Below are positions 17,105 to 26,218 of a stretch of 64,000 nt of DNA, piece by piece (positions within the stretch are counted from its first letter, which is position 1; each line of letters starts with the position of its first letter). The DNA is from Rhodospirillales bacterium (lineage in GTDB: Bacteria; Pseudomonadota; Alphaproteobacteria; Reyranellales; Reyranellaceae): contig JACPOB010000072.1 in NCBI GenBank assembly GCA_016185145.1, positions 39,560 through 103,559 on the forward strand, given 5' to 3'. Both the position numbers and the translations under genes were made by a program. The notes under the pieces were generated by a model. That model worked only from the letters and a program-made list of their open reading frames with translations. It was not told the origin of the DNA and ran no database searches.

Positions 17105-17165
17105 CGGAGCGCGGATCTCCAGGTCCGCTCATGATCATGATGCGGACCTGGAGGTCCGCGCTCCG
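17105..17165. repeat. Palindromic intergenic element, family C (CGGAGCGCGGACCTCCAGGT type)
   Basis: A 61-bp near-perfect palindrome built from CGGAGCGCGGATCTCCAGGT and its complement around a CATGATCATG centre. Other copies are at 43586-43646 and 51692-51754. It follows the FAD-oxidase stop and may act as a transcript-end hairpin. Confidence 0.9.
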
Positions 17166-17275
17166 AAGACGTGGCCCGCGCTCCCAAAGAAAGATCCCCT
17201 TGCGCGATGAAATGGCACATGTCGCGGGGCGCAGCGGACACCCACGTTTCCGGCACTGCTCGGAGTTACCGTCCT

Positions 17276-17707
17276 ATGCTCGGCAAAGCTTGGGGTTGGC
17301 TGTCAGCGCGCCTCGGTGGCCAACCGCAAGGCCGTTTGCGCTTCTCGGTGCATCGCCATCCGGAGTACCAGTCGTTCTGGCGTCCGAGCGACGCATCCCA
17401 ACGGATGCCGCAAATGGAGATCCAGATCTATCTGGAGGCGAGCAACATGACCAACGAGCCCCGTGGGATCACCAGTGCCGAATTCGAAGGCATGCCGGTC
17501 CACGCGACCGTCGTCATTGGAGTGCGAGACGCCAGCACCGGCAAGTTCGCCCCGAACCACCCTCTCCCGCCGCAGCGGATCGCCGTCGTGTCGCTCCACT
17601 TCCTGATCGACGGGCAATCCCGGTCGGCTGATGAACCGTTTCACGTCACCCTGTGGCTAACCGACAACCTCGGCGAACGGCACTCCACCAAAGTGATCAT
17701 GCAATAG
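17276..17707 (+). CDS. Hypothetical protein, about 143 residues
   Basis: I do not recognise this protein. The likely start is ATG 17276; longer in-frame starts at 17171 run into the repeat element. It has no signal peptide or membrane helix. The C-terminal two thirds is beta-rich with a regular feel (VHATVVIGVRDASTGKF, then RIAVVSLHFLIDGQSRS and DEPFHVTLWLTDNLGERH), which suggests a small beta-sandwich. It lies between two repeat clusters with no operon partner. No ribosome-binding site is obvious, so the gene call itself is only moderately secure. Confidence 0.5.
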   Translation: MLGKAWGWLSARLGGQPQGRLRFSVHRHPEYQSFWRPSDASQRMPQMEIQIYLEASNMTNEPRGITSAEFEGMPVHATVVIGVRDASTGKFAPNHPLPPQRIAVVSLHFLIDGQSRSADEPFHVTLWLTDNLGERHSTKVIMQ

Positions 17708-17771
17708 TACCGACTATCGCTGAAAGGTGAGTCGCAGTTGTCACCCGGCACGGAGGTTACTCCGCGCTAAC

Positions 17772-17996
17772 CGCAGCGAGGGGCCTTTGAAGCCGCAGGA
17801 AAGGTCCCTCGCTGCGCGGGATGACAGCCGACCCGTATCAGGCACTTGTCATTCCGCTCATAGCTAGAGCGTGATGAGTTCAAGTTGATTCCGTCGTCCC
17901 GACCGGAGCCGAGCGCAGCGAGGCGGAGCGGAGGGACCTTCTCTCCGCGACAAGCCGCTTTTCGCTGAAAGAAGGTCCCTCCGCTCCGCGCGTAGT

Positions 17997-18019
<23 letters not shown>
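17772..18019. repeat. Cluster of palindromic elements, family D (TCCCGACCGGAGCG/GGAGGGACC type)
   Basis: Two related elements lie side by side. One is at 17772-17826, with CAGCGAGGGGCCTTT and AAAGGTCCCTCGCTG arms. The other is at 17893-18019, with CGTCCCGACCGGAGC, GGAGGGACCTTCT, AGAAGGTCCCTCC and TCCCGAGCGAAGTCGAGG. Another copy is at 30829-30934. The right end runs into the coding sequence of the next gene and supplies its last codons and stop. Confidence 0.85.
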
Positions 18020-19538
<1,519 letters not shown>

Positions 19539-19689
19539 ACAGTTCCGCCCGCGGCGACGAGGCCGACGCCACACTAGCACGGCGCTTCTTGAGGAAAAAT
19601 GGAGGGAAGCTTGAGGCGCCGGGTGAGGCCCGCAGGGCAATCCTGTGCCAGCCTACGGCGGCACCCCGATGTCCGAGGAGGCGAAGACG

Positions 19690-20301
19690 ATGAAGGCTGC
19701 GCTGGCACTCTTCCTTCGAGCGATGGCTGCGTGTTCGATGGTGGCCCTGGGCTCGGCGTCATCGACGGCCCAGCAACCGCCGGTGCTCAGCGTCAAGCCG
19801 GTGGTCGAGAAGAAGCTGAAGGAACTACCGGCCGGGCCGTTGTTCTGGCGCATCGAGACGTTCGCGACCCTGAAGGATGCCCAGGCCGCCGCCGGGCCGA
19901 CGGCGCTGGCCGCCGAGATATCCGGCAAGGTCTGGCTGTTCACCCTCGGCGCCCAGGGCGGTGCGACCGCGGGTGCGACCAAGGTTGCCGAGATCGGCCC
20001 CGTGCCGCCGGTGCAGGCCTCGGAGTATCTGCTGCGCATCAATCATGCGAGCGGCCCGCCGGGCGCGCGCACGGCGCCGCATTCCCATCCCGGGTCGGAG
20101 GCCTTCTATGTGCTGAAGGGGCGCCTTGGGCAGCGCACGCCGCACGGCACCGTCCATGCCGACGCCGGCGCCGCGATGAACGGCCACGGCGCCGACATGC
20201 CGATGGAAGTGTTCAGCGCCGGCACCGTCGATCTCGACCAGCTCGTGATGTTCGTCGTCGACGCCACGCGGCCGTTCTCTTCGCCTGCGCGTTTCGAGTG
20301 A
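19690..20301 (+). CDS. Secreted cupin-domain protein
   Basis: A 203-residue protein with a Sec signal peptide (MKAALALFLRAMAACSMVAL, cleavage probably near ASSTAQ). The cupin barrel in the second half shows the metal motif TAPHSHPGSEAFYVLKGRLG (His, His, Glu). A later strand, ADMPMEVFSAGTVD, has no obvious second-motif His. ATG 19690 is preferred because GAGGAGG lies upstream and the signal peptide begins there; ATG 19669 is an alternative. It is divergent from the winged-helix/TPR regulator. It probably acts in the periplasm; the reaction, if any, is unknown. Confidence 0.8.
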   Translation: MKAALALFLRAMAACSMVALGSASSTAQQPPVLSVKPVVEKKLKELPAGPLFWRIETFATLKDAQAAAGPTALAAEISGKVWLFTLGAQGGATAGATKVAEIGPVPPVQASEYLLRINHASGPPGARTAPHSHPGSEAFYVLKGRLGQRTPHGTVHADAGAAMNGHGADMPMEVFSAGTVDLDQLVMFVVDATRPFSSPARFE

Positions 20302-20361
20302 CCATCACAGCGCCCGCTGGGAAGCGGGCTGGAAGAGCGGGGAACAACGACGGAGTGAACC

Positions 20362-21387
20362 ATGGCGCCTCCGCAGCGCACCGATTTCATGCCGCTGGAA
20401 GAATTCCGGCGGCGCATGCGAATGCAGATCGCCCAAGGCTGGCAGCCCGTCCTGCCGCACCAGGAAATCATGATAAATCCCGCCTTCTCGGGAAGCTTCG
20501 AGAAGTTCGCCTGGTCGGGCGCTCATGAGCTCAGGCACTACATCGTCTATCGCAGCGACGGCGGCGTATTCGCCCGCGGCCTCGTGCGCTCGACCGGCGA
20601 TCTTCAGAAGATCCACAAGGACCTCCGCGATCTCGGCATCCAGGAGGGCGCGAAGGTGCGCCTCGCCGCCGCACTCTTTCGCCGCAAGCACGCCGATCCG
20701 ACCAAGCGCTACATGATGGCCGTTCAGTTCGCCCATATCCCGATTACCGGCGATGCGGAGGTCGTCGAGGCCTCGCCTGCGGTCACCCAGCAGTCGGAGG
20801 AGAACCTCGCGAACCGCGTGCTTGACTGGGTCGAGCAGGCTGGCGACGAGCCAAAATGGAGCGGCGACCGCAAGAAGCGCATCGCCGATTGGGCTGCCAT
20901 CGCGCGCCGCCTCGGCTATCCCAAATTCCTCGAGCTCTGGCATTACAACCGCAAGCTCGTCGCCCTCTATGTCCAGGTCCAGTTCGAGCACAAGCGGAAG
21001 GAGATGACCGCCGGCAAGCCGCCGCCGTTCGACGGCTACTGGGGTGGCGACCCCTGGCGCGTCTATCCCTTCAAGCTCATCATGGCCGAGTGCAAGCGCA
21101 AGACGAACGTGGACGACTGCTACGCCCACACCGCCAATCAGCTCAGACAGTCCGAGCAGGACATCCTCGCCATGATCGACGACGTCTACAAGGCGATGAT
21201 CAAGTACCAGTCGGCCCACTCGCAGGATTTCCGCCCCAGCTCGATCACCGGCTCGGCCAAGGCAAAATACCGCGACCTCGCTCCGTTTCTCGAGGATCTG
21301 AAGAAGCAGCTGAACAACGTCGATTCGCTGATGCAGACCTACACCAAGAACAAGCAATACGACCCCGGCCTGTTCGCGGGGTTCTGA
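20362..21387 (+). CDS. Hypothetical protein, 341 residues
   Basis: I do not recognise the family. The sequence is charged and soluble, with no signal peptide. It contains a tryptophan-rich middle (WGGDPWRVYPFKLIMAEC), two cysteines close by (about residues 247 and 257) and a helical C-terminus (LEDLKKQLNNVDSLMQTY). The gene starts 60 bp after the cupin stop on the same strand and is probably co-transcribed with it. Codon use looks like that of the rest of the window. A helical scaffold or phage-like structural protein would fit, but nothing in the sequence decides it. Confidence 0.65.
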   Translation: MAPPQRTDFMPLEEFRRRMRMQIAQGWQPVLPHQEIMINPAFSGSFEKFAWSGAHELRHYIVYRSDGGVFARGLVRSTGDLQKIHKDLRDLGIQEGAKVRLAAALFRRKHADPTKRYMMAVQFAHIPITGDAEVVEASPAVTQQSEENLANRVLDWVEQAGDEPKWSGDRKKRIADWAAIARRLGYPKFLELWHYNRKLVALYVQVQFEHKRKEMTAGKPPPFDGYWGGDPWRVYPFKLIMAECKRKTNVDDCYAHTANQLRQSEQDILAMIDDVYKAMIKYQSAHSQDFRPSSITGSAKAKYRDLAPFLEDLKKQLNNVDSLMQTYTKNKQYDPGLFAGF

Positions 21388-21447
21388 TCAGACAAGCTGC
21401 ACGATATTCTTCGCGCCGATTCCAGTGGTCCTCGTGACGGGGCCACT

Positions 21448-21888
21448 TCATTCGCCGTTTATCGTCCCATCCGGCACGTTCAGCCCCAGCGCCGCCGCAA
21501 GATCATGGACCAGACGGCGCTCGTGGAAGCGCCAGCCGGCCGGCGTTCGCACCAGCACGTCCCTGTAGGTGCCGGCGACCGACGGCACCAGGCCGGCGCC
21601 CGCGGCCTGGAGGACGACCAGATAACTGGTGCGGGCAGTGGCGCGATCGCCGTCGAGCCGGATCAGGCTGTTCATGATGAAATGCTTGCGCTTGGGCTCG
21701 GCAGGGATGTTGCGCGCCATCAGCGCCGCGATCTCGGCTGGCCCGCGCGCCCGCGCATAGGGCGCGATCCACTCGCCGTCCGCGGTGAACAGCGCGCCGA
21801 GCTCGGTGAACCGGAACTCGTCCATGCGAAAGCAGTATTCGCTGAAAAGCTCGCGGATGGCCTCCTTGTCCTCGAAGGGCGTCGGCAT
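21448..21888 (-). CDS. SnoaL/NTF2-like protein
   Basis: A 146-residue NTF2-fold protein. The N-terminal helices KEAIRELFSEYCFRMDEFRF are followed by LGALFTADGEWIAPYARARG, a typical SnoaL_4 pattern. The strands TARTSYLVVLQAAG and AGTYRDVLVRTPAGWRFHERR complete the cone. Members are dehydratases, isomerases or ring-hydroxylation helper subunits acting on small molecules. It lies 3 bp after the VOC gene, so the two are one operon and may act on the same metabolite. Confidence 0.8.
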   Translation of the reverse strand: MPTPFEDKEAIRELFSEYCFRMDEFRFTELGALFTADGEWIAPYARARGPAEIAALMARNIPAEPKRKHFIMNSLIRLDGDRATARTSYLVVLQAAGAGLVPSVAGTYRDVLVRTPAGWRFHERRLVHDLAAALGLNVPDGTINGE

Positions 21889-21891
21889 CGC

Positions 21892-22353
21892 TCAGACGCC
21901 GTGGTCGACCGCCATGCCCTTTTCGGCGAGCTCCTTGCGGGCATTCTCGTTCTTGGTGAGCCGCTCGAGCCCCATGCCGCGCAGCACGTTGGGCGCCTTG
22001 GTGAACTGGATGTTGTCGTAACCCACGATCTCGATGCGGTTGCCCCAGGGATCGCGGAAGTCGAGGAACGGGCCGGGCAAGGCCTCCACGCCGGCGGCCT
22101 TCAACGCCTGGCGTGCCGCCTCCTTGTCGTCGACCACCAGGCCGAAATGGCGGCCATCGTCGGCCGCCTGCTTGCGGCCCTTCTGGAGGGCGATGAACTG
22201 GTCGCCGAGATCGATGAAAGCCATGTCGGCGCTCTTGCCGCGCAGTTCGAACTCGAACAACCGGCCATAGAAGGCCAGGGCCTCCTCGATGTCGCCGACC
22301 TCCAGCGCCACATGGTTGAAGCCCACGACTCGCGGTTTGTTGGTATCTGCCAT
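21892..22353 (-). CDS. VOC/glyoxalase-superfamily protein
   Basis: A 153-residue vicinal-oxygen-chelate protein. The first module begins VVGFNHVALEVGDIEEALAF with the metal-ligand His; the second has RHFGLVVDDKEAARQAL and ends DPWGNRIEIVGYDNIQF with the Glu ligand. ATG 22353 follows AGGAGCGGACG; the longer frame to 22563 is the shadow of RidA. Members act as lyases, isomerases or dioxygenases. It sits between RidA, with a terminator between them, and the SnoaL-like gene. Confidence 0.85.
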   Translation of the reverse strand: MADTNKPRVVGFNHVALEVGDIEEALAFYGRLFEFELRGKSADMAFIDLGDQFIALQKGRKQAADDGRHFGLVVDDKEAARQALKAAGVEALPGPFLDFRDPWGNRIEIVGYDNIQFTKAPNVLRGMGLERLTKNENARKELAEKGMAVDHGV

Positions 22354-22412
22354 CGTCCGCTCCTCTGCCGGTGCGTTGAAGAGGTGGGCACGTCCCGAGG
22401 CCCACGCAAGCG

Positions 22413-22440
22413 AAAAGGGCCGGCGATTGCCGGCCCTTTC
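22413..22440 (-). terminator. Rho-independent terminator after ridA
   Basis: A perfect stem GGGCCGGC/GCCGGCCC with a four-base loop is flanked by AAAA on one side and TTTC on the other. It can terminate minus-strand transcription 20 bp past the RidA stop, separating it from the VOC gene. Confidence 0.8.
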
Positions 22441-22459
22441 CCATGCAGCGGATACGGTT

Positions 22460-22807
22460 TTATTTGGCGGCCTGCACCATGATCTCGACCTTGAGCGCCG
22501 GGTTGGCGAGCTTGGCCTCGACGGTGGCGCGCGCCGGCGTCGAACCGGGGGCGACCCAGGCATCCCACACTTCGTTCATCTGGCTCCAGGTGCCGATGTC
22601 GGTCAGCCAGATGTTGGCCGACAGGATCTTCGACTTGTCGGTGCCGGCGTCCTTCAGGAACTTGTCGATCTTGTCGAGGATCTGCTTGGTCTGGCCCTTG
22701 ACGTCGGCCTTGGTGTCGTCGGCCGTGAGGCCCGCGAGATAGACCGTGTTGCCATGGACGACCGCGCTCGACATGCGGGGGCCGGCGTTGATGCGCTGGA
22801 TGCTCAT
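22460..22807 (-). CDS. RidA/YjgF/YER057c-family protein
   Basis: A 115-residue RidA-superfamily trimer-forming protein. Canonical members hydrolyse reactive enamine/imine intermediates. The pattern is INAGPRMSSAVVHGNTVYLA, then QTKQILDKIDKFLKDAGTD and the C-terminal WVAPGSTPARATVEAKLAN. The canonical Arg of archetypal RidA appears here within PARATVEA. It is of the Rid-like group close to the paralogue at 24399-24749, with which it shares most motifs. The two flank an FAD oxidoreductase, which could produce imines. Confidence 0.9.
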   Translation of the reverse strand: MSIQRINAGPRMSSAVVHGNTVYLAGLTADDTKADVKGQTKQILDKIDKFLKDAGTDKSKILSANIWLTDIGTWSQMNEVWDAWVAPGSTPARATVEAKLANPALKVEIMVQAAK

Positions 22808-22904
22808 TGTCTCTCCTCCTCAAAAACGGCGCCGACCATAGAGCAGTTTCCCTCGAGGTGGAACCGAGCAAACCTTGGGCTTACATTGAGCGGATGGAGG
22901 GCAA

Positions 22905-23039
22905 ATGAGCCGAGAAGTGCGCGGAATGCTTTTAGGCCTGTGCATCGTGATCCTGGCGGCGGCCGCGTATTTCCTGAAGGACAAGCCTGCGAGCACGCCC
23001 GGCGCCGCGGGACCGACGACGCAACGCACCTCGCAATAG
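22905..23039 (+). CDS. Small single-pass membrane protein, 44 residues
   Basis: A short ORF with a strong ribosome-binding site (GGAGGGCAA directly before ATG). The translation begins MSREVRGMLLGLCIVILAAA, giving a basic N-terminus and one hydrophobic helix of about 16 residues. A short polar tail rich in Pro, Thr and Gly follows. It lies between the divergent RidA gene and the convergent FAD oxidoreductase, whose stop is only 2 bp away. The function is unknown. The Shine-Dalgarno and typical membrane topology argue that it is a real gene. Confidence 0.65.
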   Translation: MSREVRGMLLGLCIVILAAAAYFLKDKPASTPGAAGPTTQRTSQ

Positions 23040-23041
23040 GT

Positions 23042-24304
23042 CTAGACGATCTCTCCGGCCGCGATCAGCGCTCCTTGCTCGCGCAGGACACGACGTACGC
23101 GGTCGCTGTCCACCCTGCCCTGGTCGGCAAGCATCGCCGCTGCGACACCCGCCGCCTGCCCCGTTGCGAAGGCCGTGCCCATGACGCGCAGGCTGGCGCC
23201 GGCCTGGCGATCGGCATCGACGACGCGGCCAGCGGCGAAGAGGTTTTCGGTGTCGCGGCTCATCAGGCAGCGCAGCGGAATTTCATAGGCCGTCTTGTCC
23301 GGCGGATAGATGAAGCTGCTCTGCAGCGTCGTGCGATCGTGCCACTCCACGCCCCAGGCGCCGAGCGCGATGCCGTCGGGCTGGGACCGCCTCTCGACCA
23401 CGTCCTGCCAAGCGAGCCGATGGGCCGCCTCGATGTGGCGCGCCTCGCGCGTGCCGAACTCGGGACCGGTCGACGCGAGAAAGGCGTTGGCGCAGCCCGG
23501 CAGGCTGCGGACGACGTCGAGATAGGCCCAGGCCTGTTGCCGGCCGCGCCGCTCGGCGGCGCTCTGGCTCGCCGCATCGCGCGGATCGTAGTCCTCGGAG
23601 GCGAGATAGCAGACCATGTCGCCCGAGATCGGCAGGCGCGTCAGCACGCTGCGGTCCTTGCTGAAGGGCCCGCGACCTGCCGCCTTCGCTGCCTGCACGG
23701 CGGCGGTGAGCTGCTCGGCGGTGACGACGACATCGCGCGGGATGCCGCCGAAGCGCGTGGCGAGCGTACCGAGATTGACCGCGCCGTCGTTGCCGTAACG
23801 AGTCGCCGCGCCGGCGAACTGGGCAAGATCGCCTTCGCCGCTGGCATCGACGAAGGCGCGGGCGGCAATCGTGTGCCGGCCGCCATGGTCGTGCCAGCGC
23901 AGATTGACGATGCGGCCGTCGGTCCGGGTGGCGCCGCAGACGAAGGCGTTGAACATCACCTTCACGCCGGCCTCGGCGCACAAGGAATCGAGCACCAGCT
24001 TCACCGCCTCCGGCTCGAACACGACGAAGACGCCGCGATGGCGCTGCGGGCCGGTGACGGCGCCGAGCCGGCGCAATCCGCTCATCACCTCCTCGGCGAC
24101 GCCCATCACCGCGCGCCGCGGCTCGTCGCCCAGGGTGTAGAGGCCGCAATAGGTGAGCACGTTGCGCAGCGTCGCTGCGCCGCCGAGGCACGGGCCCTTC
24201 TCGAGCAGGATGGTGCGCGCCCCGCATCGCGCGGCGGCGATGGCGGCCGCCGTGCCGGCGCTGCCGCCGCCGACCACGGCGACGTCGTATGGTTCACCGG
24301 TCAT
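23042..24304 (-). CDS. FAD-dependent oxidoreductase (FAD_oxidored family)
   Basis: A 420-residue flavoprotein with an N-terminal dinucleotide-binding fold (VAVVGGGSAGTAAAIAAARC, then LLEKGPCLGGAATLRN). A middle segment, FVDASGEGDLAQFAGA, matches the PF12831-type FAD-dependent oxidoreductases. The C-terminal FAD strand is NLFAAGRVVDADRQAGASLR. The substrate is not known. Its start codon and probable Shine-Dalgarno (GGAAGAGGAAGACC then ATG) lie in the edge of the palindromic element 24301-24389. Flanking RidA paralogues suggest an amine- or imine-forming reaction. Confidence 0.85.
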   Translation of the reverse strand: MTGEPYDVAVVGGGSAGTAAAIAAARCGARTILLEKGPCLGGAATLRNVLTYCGLYTLGDEPRRAVMGVAEEVMSGLRRLGAVTGPQRHRGVFVVFEPEAVKLVLDSLCAEAGVKVMFNAFVCGATRTDGRIVNLRWHDHGGRHTIAARAFVDASGEGDLAQFAGAATRYGNDGAVNLGTLATRFGGIPRDVVVTAEQLTAAVQAAKAAGRGPFSKDRSVLTRLPISGDMVCYLASEDYDPRDAASQSAAERRGRQQAWAYLDVVRSLPGCANAFLASTGPEFGTREARHIEAAHRLAWQDVVERRSQPDGIALGAWGVEWHDRTTLQSSFIYPPDKTAYEIPLRCLMSRDTENLFAAGRVVDADRQAGASLRVMGTAFATGQAAGVAAAMLADQGRVDSDRVRRVLREQGALIAAGEIV

Positions 24305-24389
24305 GGTCTTCCTCTTCCGGACCGCGAGCCTCCGGCTCGCTCATGATTCTTGAGCGAGCCGGGAGGCTCGCGGTCCGGAAGACCATGAG
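24301..24389. repeat. Palindromic intergenic element, family E (TTCCGGACCGCG type)
   Basis: Arms read TCATGGTCTTCC...TTCCGGACCGCGAGCC and the complement GGCTCGCGGTCCGGAAGACC, with an inner GGCTCGCTCATG. Copies are at 27513-27571, 42541-42628, 57467-57540 and 62544-62629. The left edge includes the start codon of the FAD oxidoreductase. Confidence 0.92.
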
Positions 24390-24398
24390 GCGCTCCCA

Positions 24399-24749
24399 TC
24401 AGATCGCAGCCACCACCATGATCTCGATCTTCATCTTCGGGTCGTTCAGCCTGGCCTGAACGGTGGCGCGCGCGGGCGTCGAACCTGGCACGACCCAGGC
24501 GTCCCACACGGCATTCATGGCGGCGAAGTCGCCGATGTCGGCGAGCCAGATCACGGCCGACAGGATCTTCGACTTGTCGCTGCCGCCCTTCTTCAGGAGC
24601 GCATCGATTTCAGCCAGCGCCTGCGTCACCTGGCCGGTGATGTCGGCCGAGGTGTCTTCCGGGATCATGCCCGAAAGATACATGCGGTCGCCGAAGACGC
24701 TGGCCTCGCTCATGCGCGGGCCGGGATCGATGCGAACGACGTTGCTCAT
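24399..24749 (-). CDS. RidA-family protein, paralogue coupled to cyclase gene
   Basis: A 116-residue RidA-like protein. It has VVRIDPGPRMSEASVFGDRM, QVTQALAEIDALLKKGGSDK and WVVPGSTPARATVQARLND, closely matching the RidA at 22460-22807. The start ATG overlaps the stop of the upstream class III cyclase (ATGA), so its translation is tied to that of the cyclase. A longer frame running into the cyclase is just its shadow. It may buffer reactive imines generated by the downstream FAD enzyme, but the coupling to a cyclase is unusual. Confidence 0.88.
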   Translation of the reverse strand: MSNVVRIDPGPRMSEASVFGDRMYLSGMIPEDTSADITGQVTQALAEIDALLKKGGSDKSKILSAVIWLADIGDFAAMNAVWDAWVVPGSTPARATVQARLNDPKMKIEIMVVAAI

Positions 24750-26110
24750 GCTGCGGGTCTCCGGTCGATGGCGATGATGTGGATGGGTGTATGGCCGACG
24801 ACTGCCTGCAAGCCAAGATCGCGGCAGCGCGCCTCGAGGTCGCTCGGCAGGGGGCTCGACCGTTCGGCGGCGGCCAGCGCCTCCTGGCTGAGCAGGATGC
24901 CGGCATCGAACTGGCGCGTCATGCTCTCCAGCCGGCTCGCCACGTTGACGGTGTCGCCCAAGGTCGTGAACTCCAGCCGGTCGGCGATGCCGACATTGCC
25001 CTGGATGACCGGGCCGTAGTGGATGCCAATGCCGACGGTGGTCGCGACCTTGCCGACGGCAATGCGCTGGTCGCGCCACTGGTCGATCGTGTCGACGATC
25101 TCGACGGCGCACAGCAGGGCGCCGCGCGCCGCGTCGGGCGTCTCCTCCGGCGCCCCGAATACCGCCATCAGCCCGTCGCCTAAAAACTTGTCGACCGAGC
25201 CGTAGTGGCGGAAGACGATGGGCACGATGCGGCGGTGGAAGGCGCGGATGATGGCGATGACCTCCTCCGGCGTGATCGCCTCCATGCGCCGCGTCGAGCC
25301 GATGACGTCGACGAACATCACGGCGGCGTCCTGGGCGCGGCCGGCCTCGAGGCCGCGCACGTCGGCTGCCGCCAGATGCTCGACGACACTGGGCGAGAAA
25401 TAGCGGCCGAGGTTGGCGCGCTCGGTCTCGGCCATGACGGCGCGCTCGACATGGCGGCGGGCGCGCCAGATGGCGCCGGCGATCAGGCCGATGGTGATGG
25501 CCAGCAGCACGAGCTGGTTCAGCATGAACACGACCGGACTATCGACGCCCTGTACCTCGATGAGCTGGCGCAGGAGGTCGAGGGCGCCGGCTGCGGTGAA
25601 GCCGCGGAACGAATCGACGTGCTCGGCGGAATGGAGCACGAAGGCAAAGGAGGCGAGCTGGCCGACGAAGGCAGCCGCACCGGCGACCAGCACGATCTGG
25701 ACGGAAAAGGTGAGCGCGCTCGCCGCCACATAGGCCACGAGATAGAGGAAGGCGGAGCGTCGCAGCCACGACTGCAGCGCCCATTCGTACCAGTCGTTCT
25801 CGGGATAGTGGCTGGCCAGCACGATGATCGCCACGTCGACCAGGGCGCATGCGCCCTGGATGGCGAGCATGTAGCGGCTGCGGCGGGTGGCGTAGCCGAT
25901 CCAGCCGACGCCGAAGAATACCGCCACGGCCGCGATCATGACCGGCAGGCGCGTCCAGGACGAGGAGAACACCACCCAGATGAAGACGACGCCGAGCGCG
26001 ATGGCGCGCGCCTTGAAGGCGAAGGCGAAGCCCGACAGCTCTTCCTCGTGCAGCCGCTGCAGCCAGCCGGGCGGCACATTGCGTTGCGGGCGCATGGATT
26101 CGTCTGTCAC
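24746..26110 (-). CDS. Membrane-bound class III adenylate/guanylate cyclase
   Basis: A 454-residue protein with an N-terminal membrane domain of about six helices (residues about 35-220) and a C-terminal class III cyclase domain. Catalytic residues are all visible: Asp in AAVMFVDVIGSTRRM, Lys and Asp in SVDKFLGDGLMAVFG, and LEFTTLGDTVNVASRLE with Asp, Asn and Arg. The segment NLGRYFSPSVVEHLAAAD before the catalytic domain is the usual linker helix. It should make a cyclic nucleotide in response to a membrane signal. It is the first gene of the run with RidA. Confidence 0.9.
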   Translation of the reverse strand: MTDESMRPQRNVPPGWLQRLHEEELSGFAFAFKARAIALGVVFIWVVFSSSWTRLPVMIAAVAVFFGVGWIGYATRRSRYMLAIQGACALVDVAIIVLASHYPENDWYEWALQSWLRRSAFLYLVAYVAASALTFSVQIVLVAGAAAFVGQLASFAFVLHSAEHVDSFRGFTAAGALDLLRQLIEVQGVDSPVVFMLNQLVLLAITIGLIAGAIWRARRHVERAVMAETERANLGRYFSPSVVEHLAAADVRGLEAGRAQDAAVMFVDVIGSTRRMEAITPEEVIAIIRAFHRRIVPIVFRHYGSVDKFLGDGLMAVFGAPEETPDAARGALLCAVEIVDTIDQWRDQRIAVGKVATTVGIGIHYGPVIQGNVGIADRLEFTTLGDTVNVASRLESMTRQFDAGILLSQEALAAAERSSPLPSDLEARCRDLGLQAVVGHTPIHIIAIDRRPAA

Positions 26111-26218
26111 GGGCGGACCCTAAAGGAGGCTTGCCGAGTGTGGCAATCGCCACAGCCCCGTAGCCGGCGCCCTCATACCGTGCCAGCCTCGTTCCTGGTG
26201 ATTGGGGGAGAAGCCAAC

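Noticed and set aside
22289..24346. A 685-residue plus-strand open frame over RidA and the FAD oxidoreductase
   Set aside because: It is antisense to two well-recognised genes and has the low-complexity composition of a shadow frame.
25205..26218. In-frame upstream extension of the secreted protein at 26219
   Set aside because: The extension is antisense to the membrane cyclase; a signal peptide starts at 26219.
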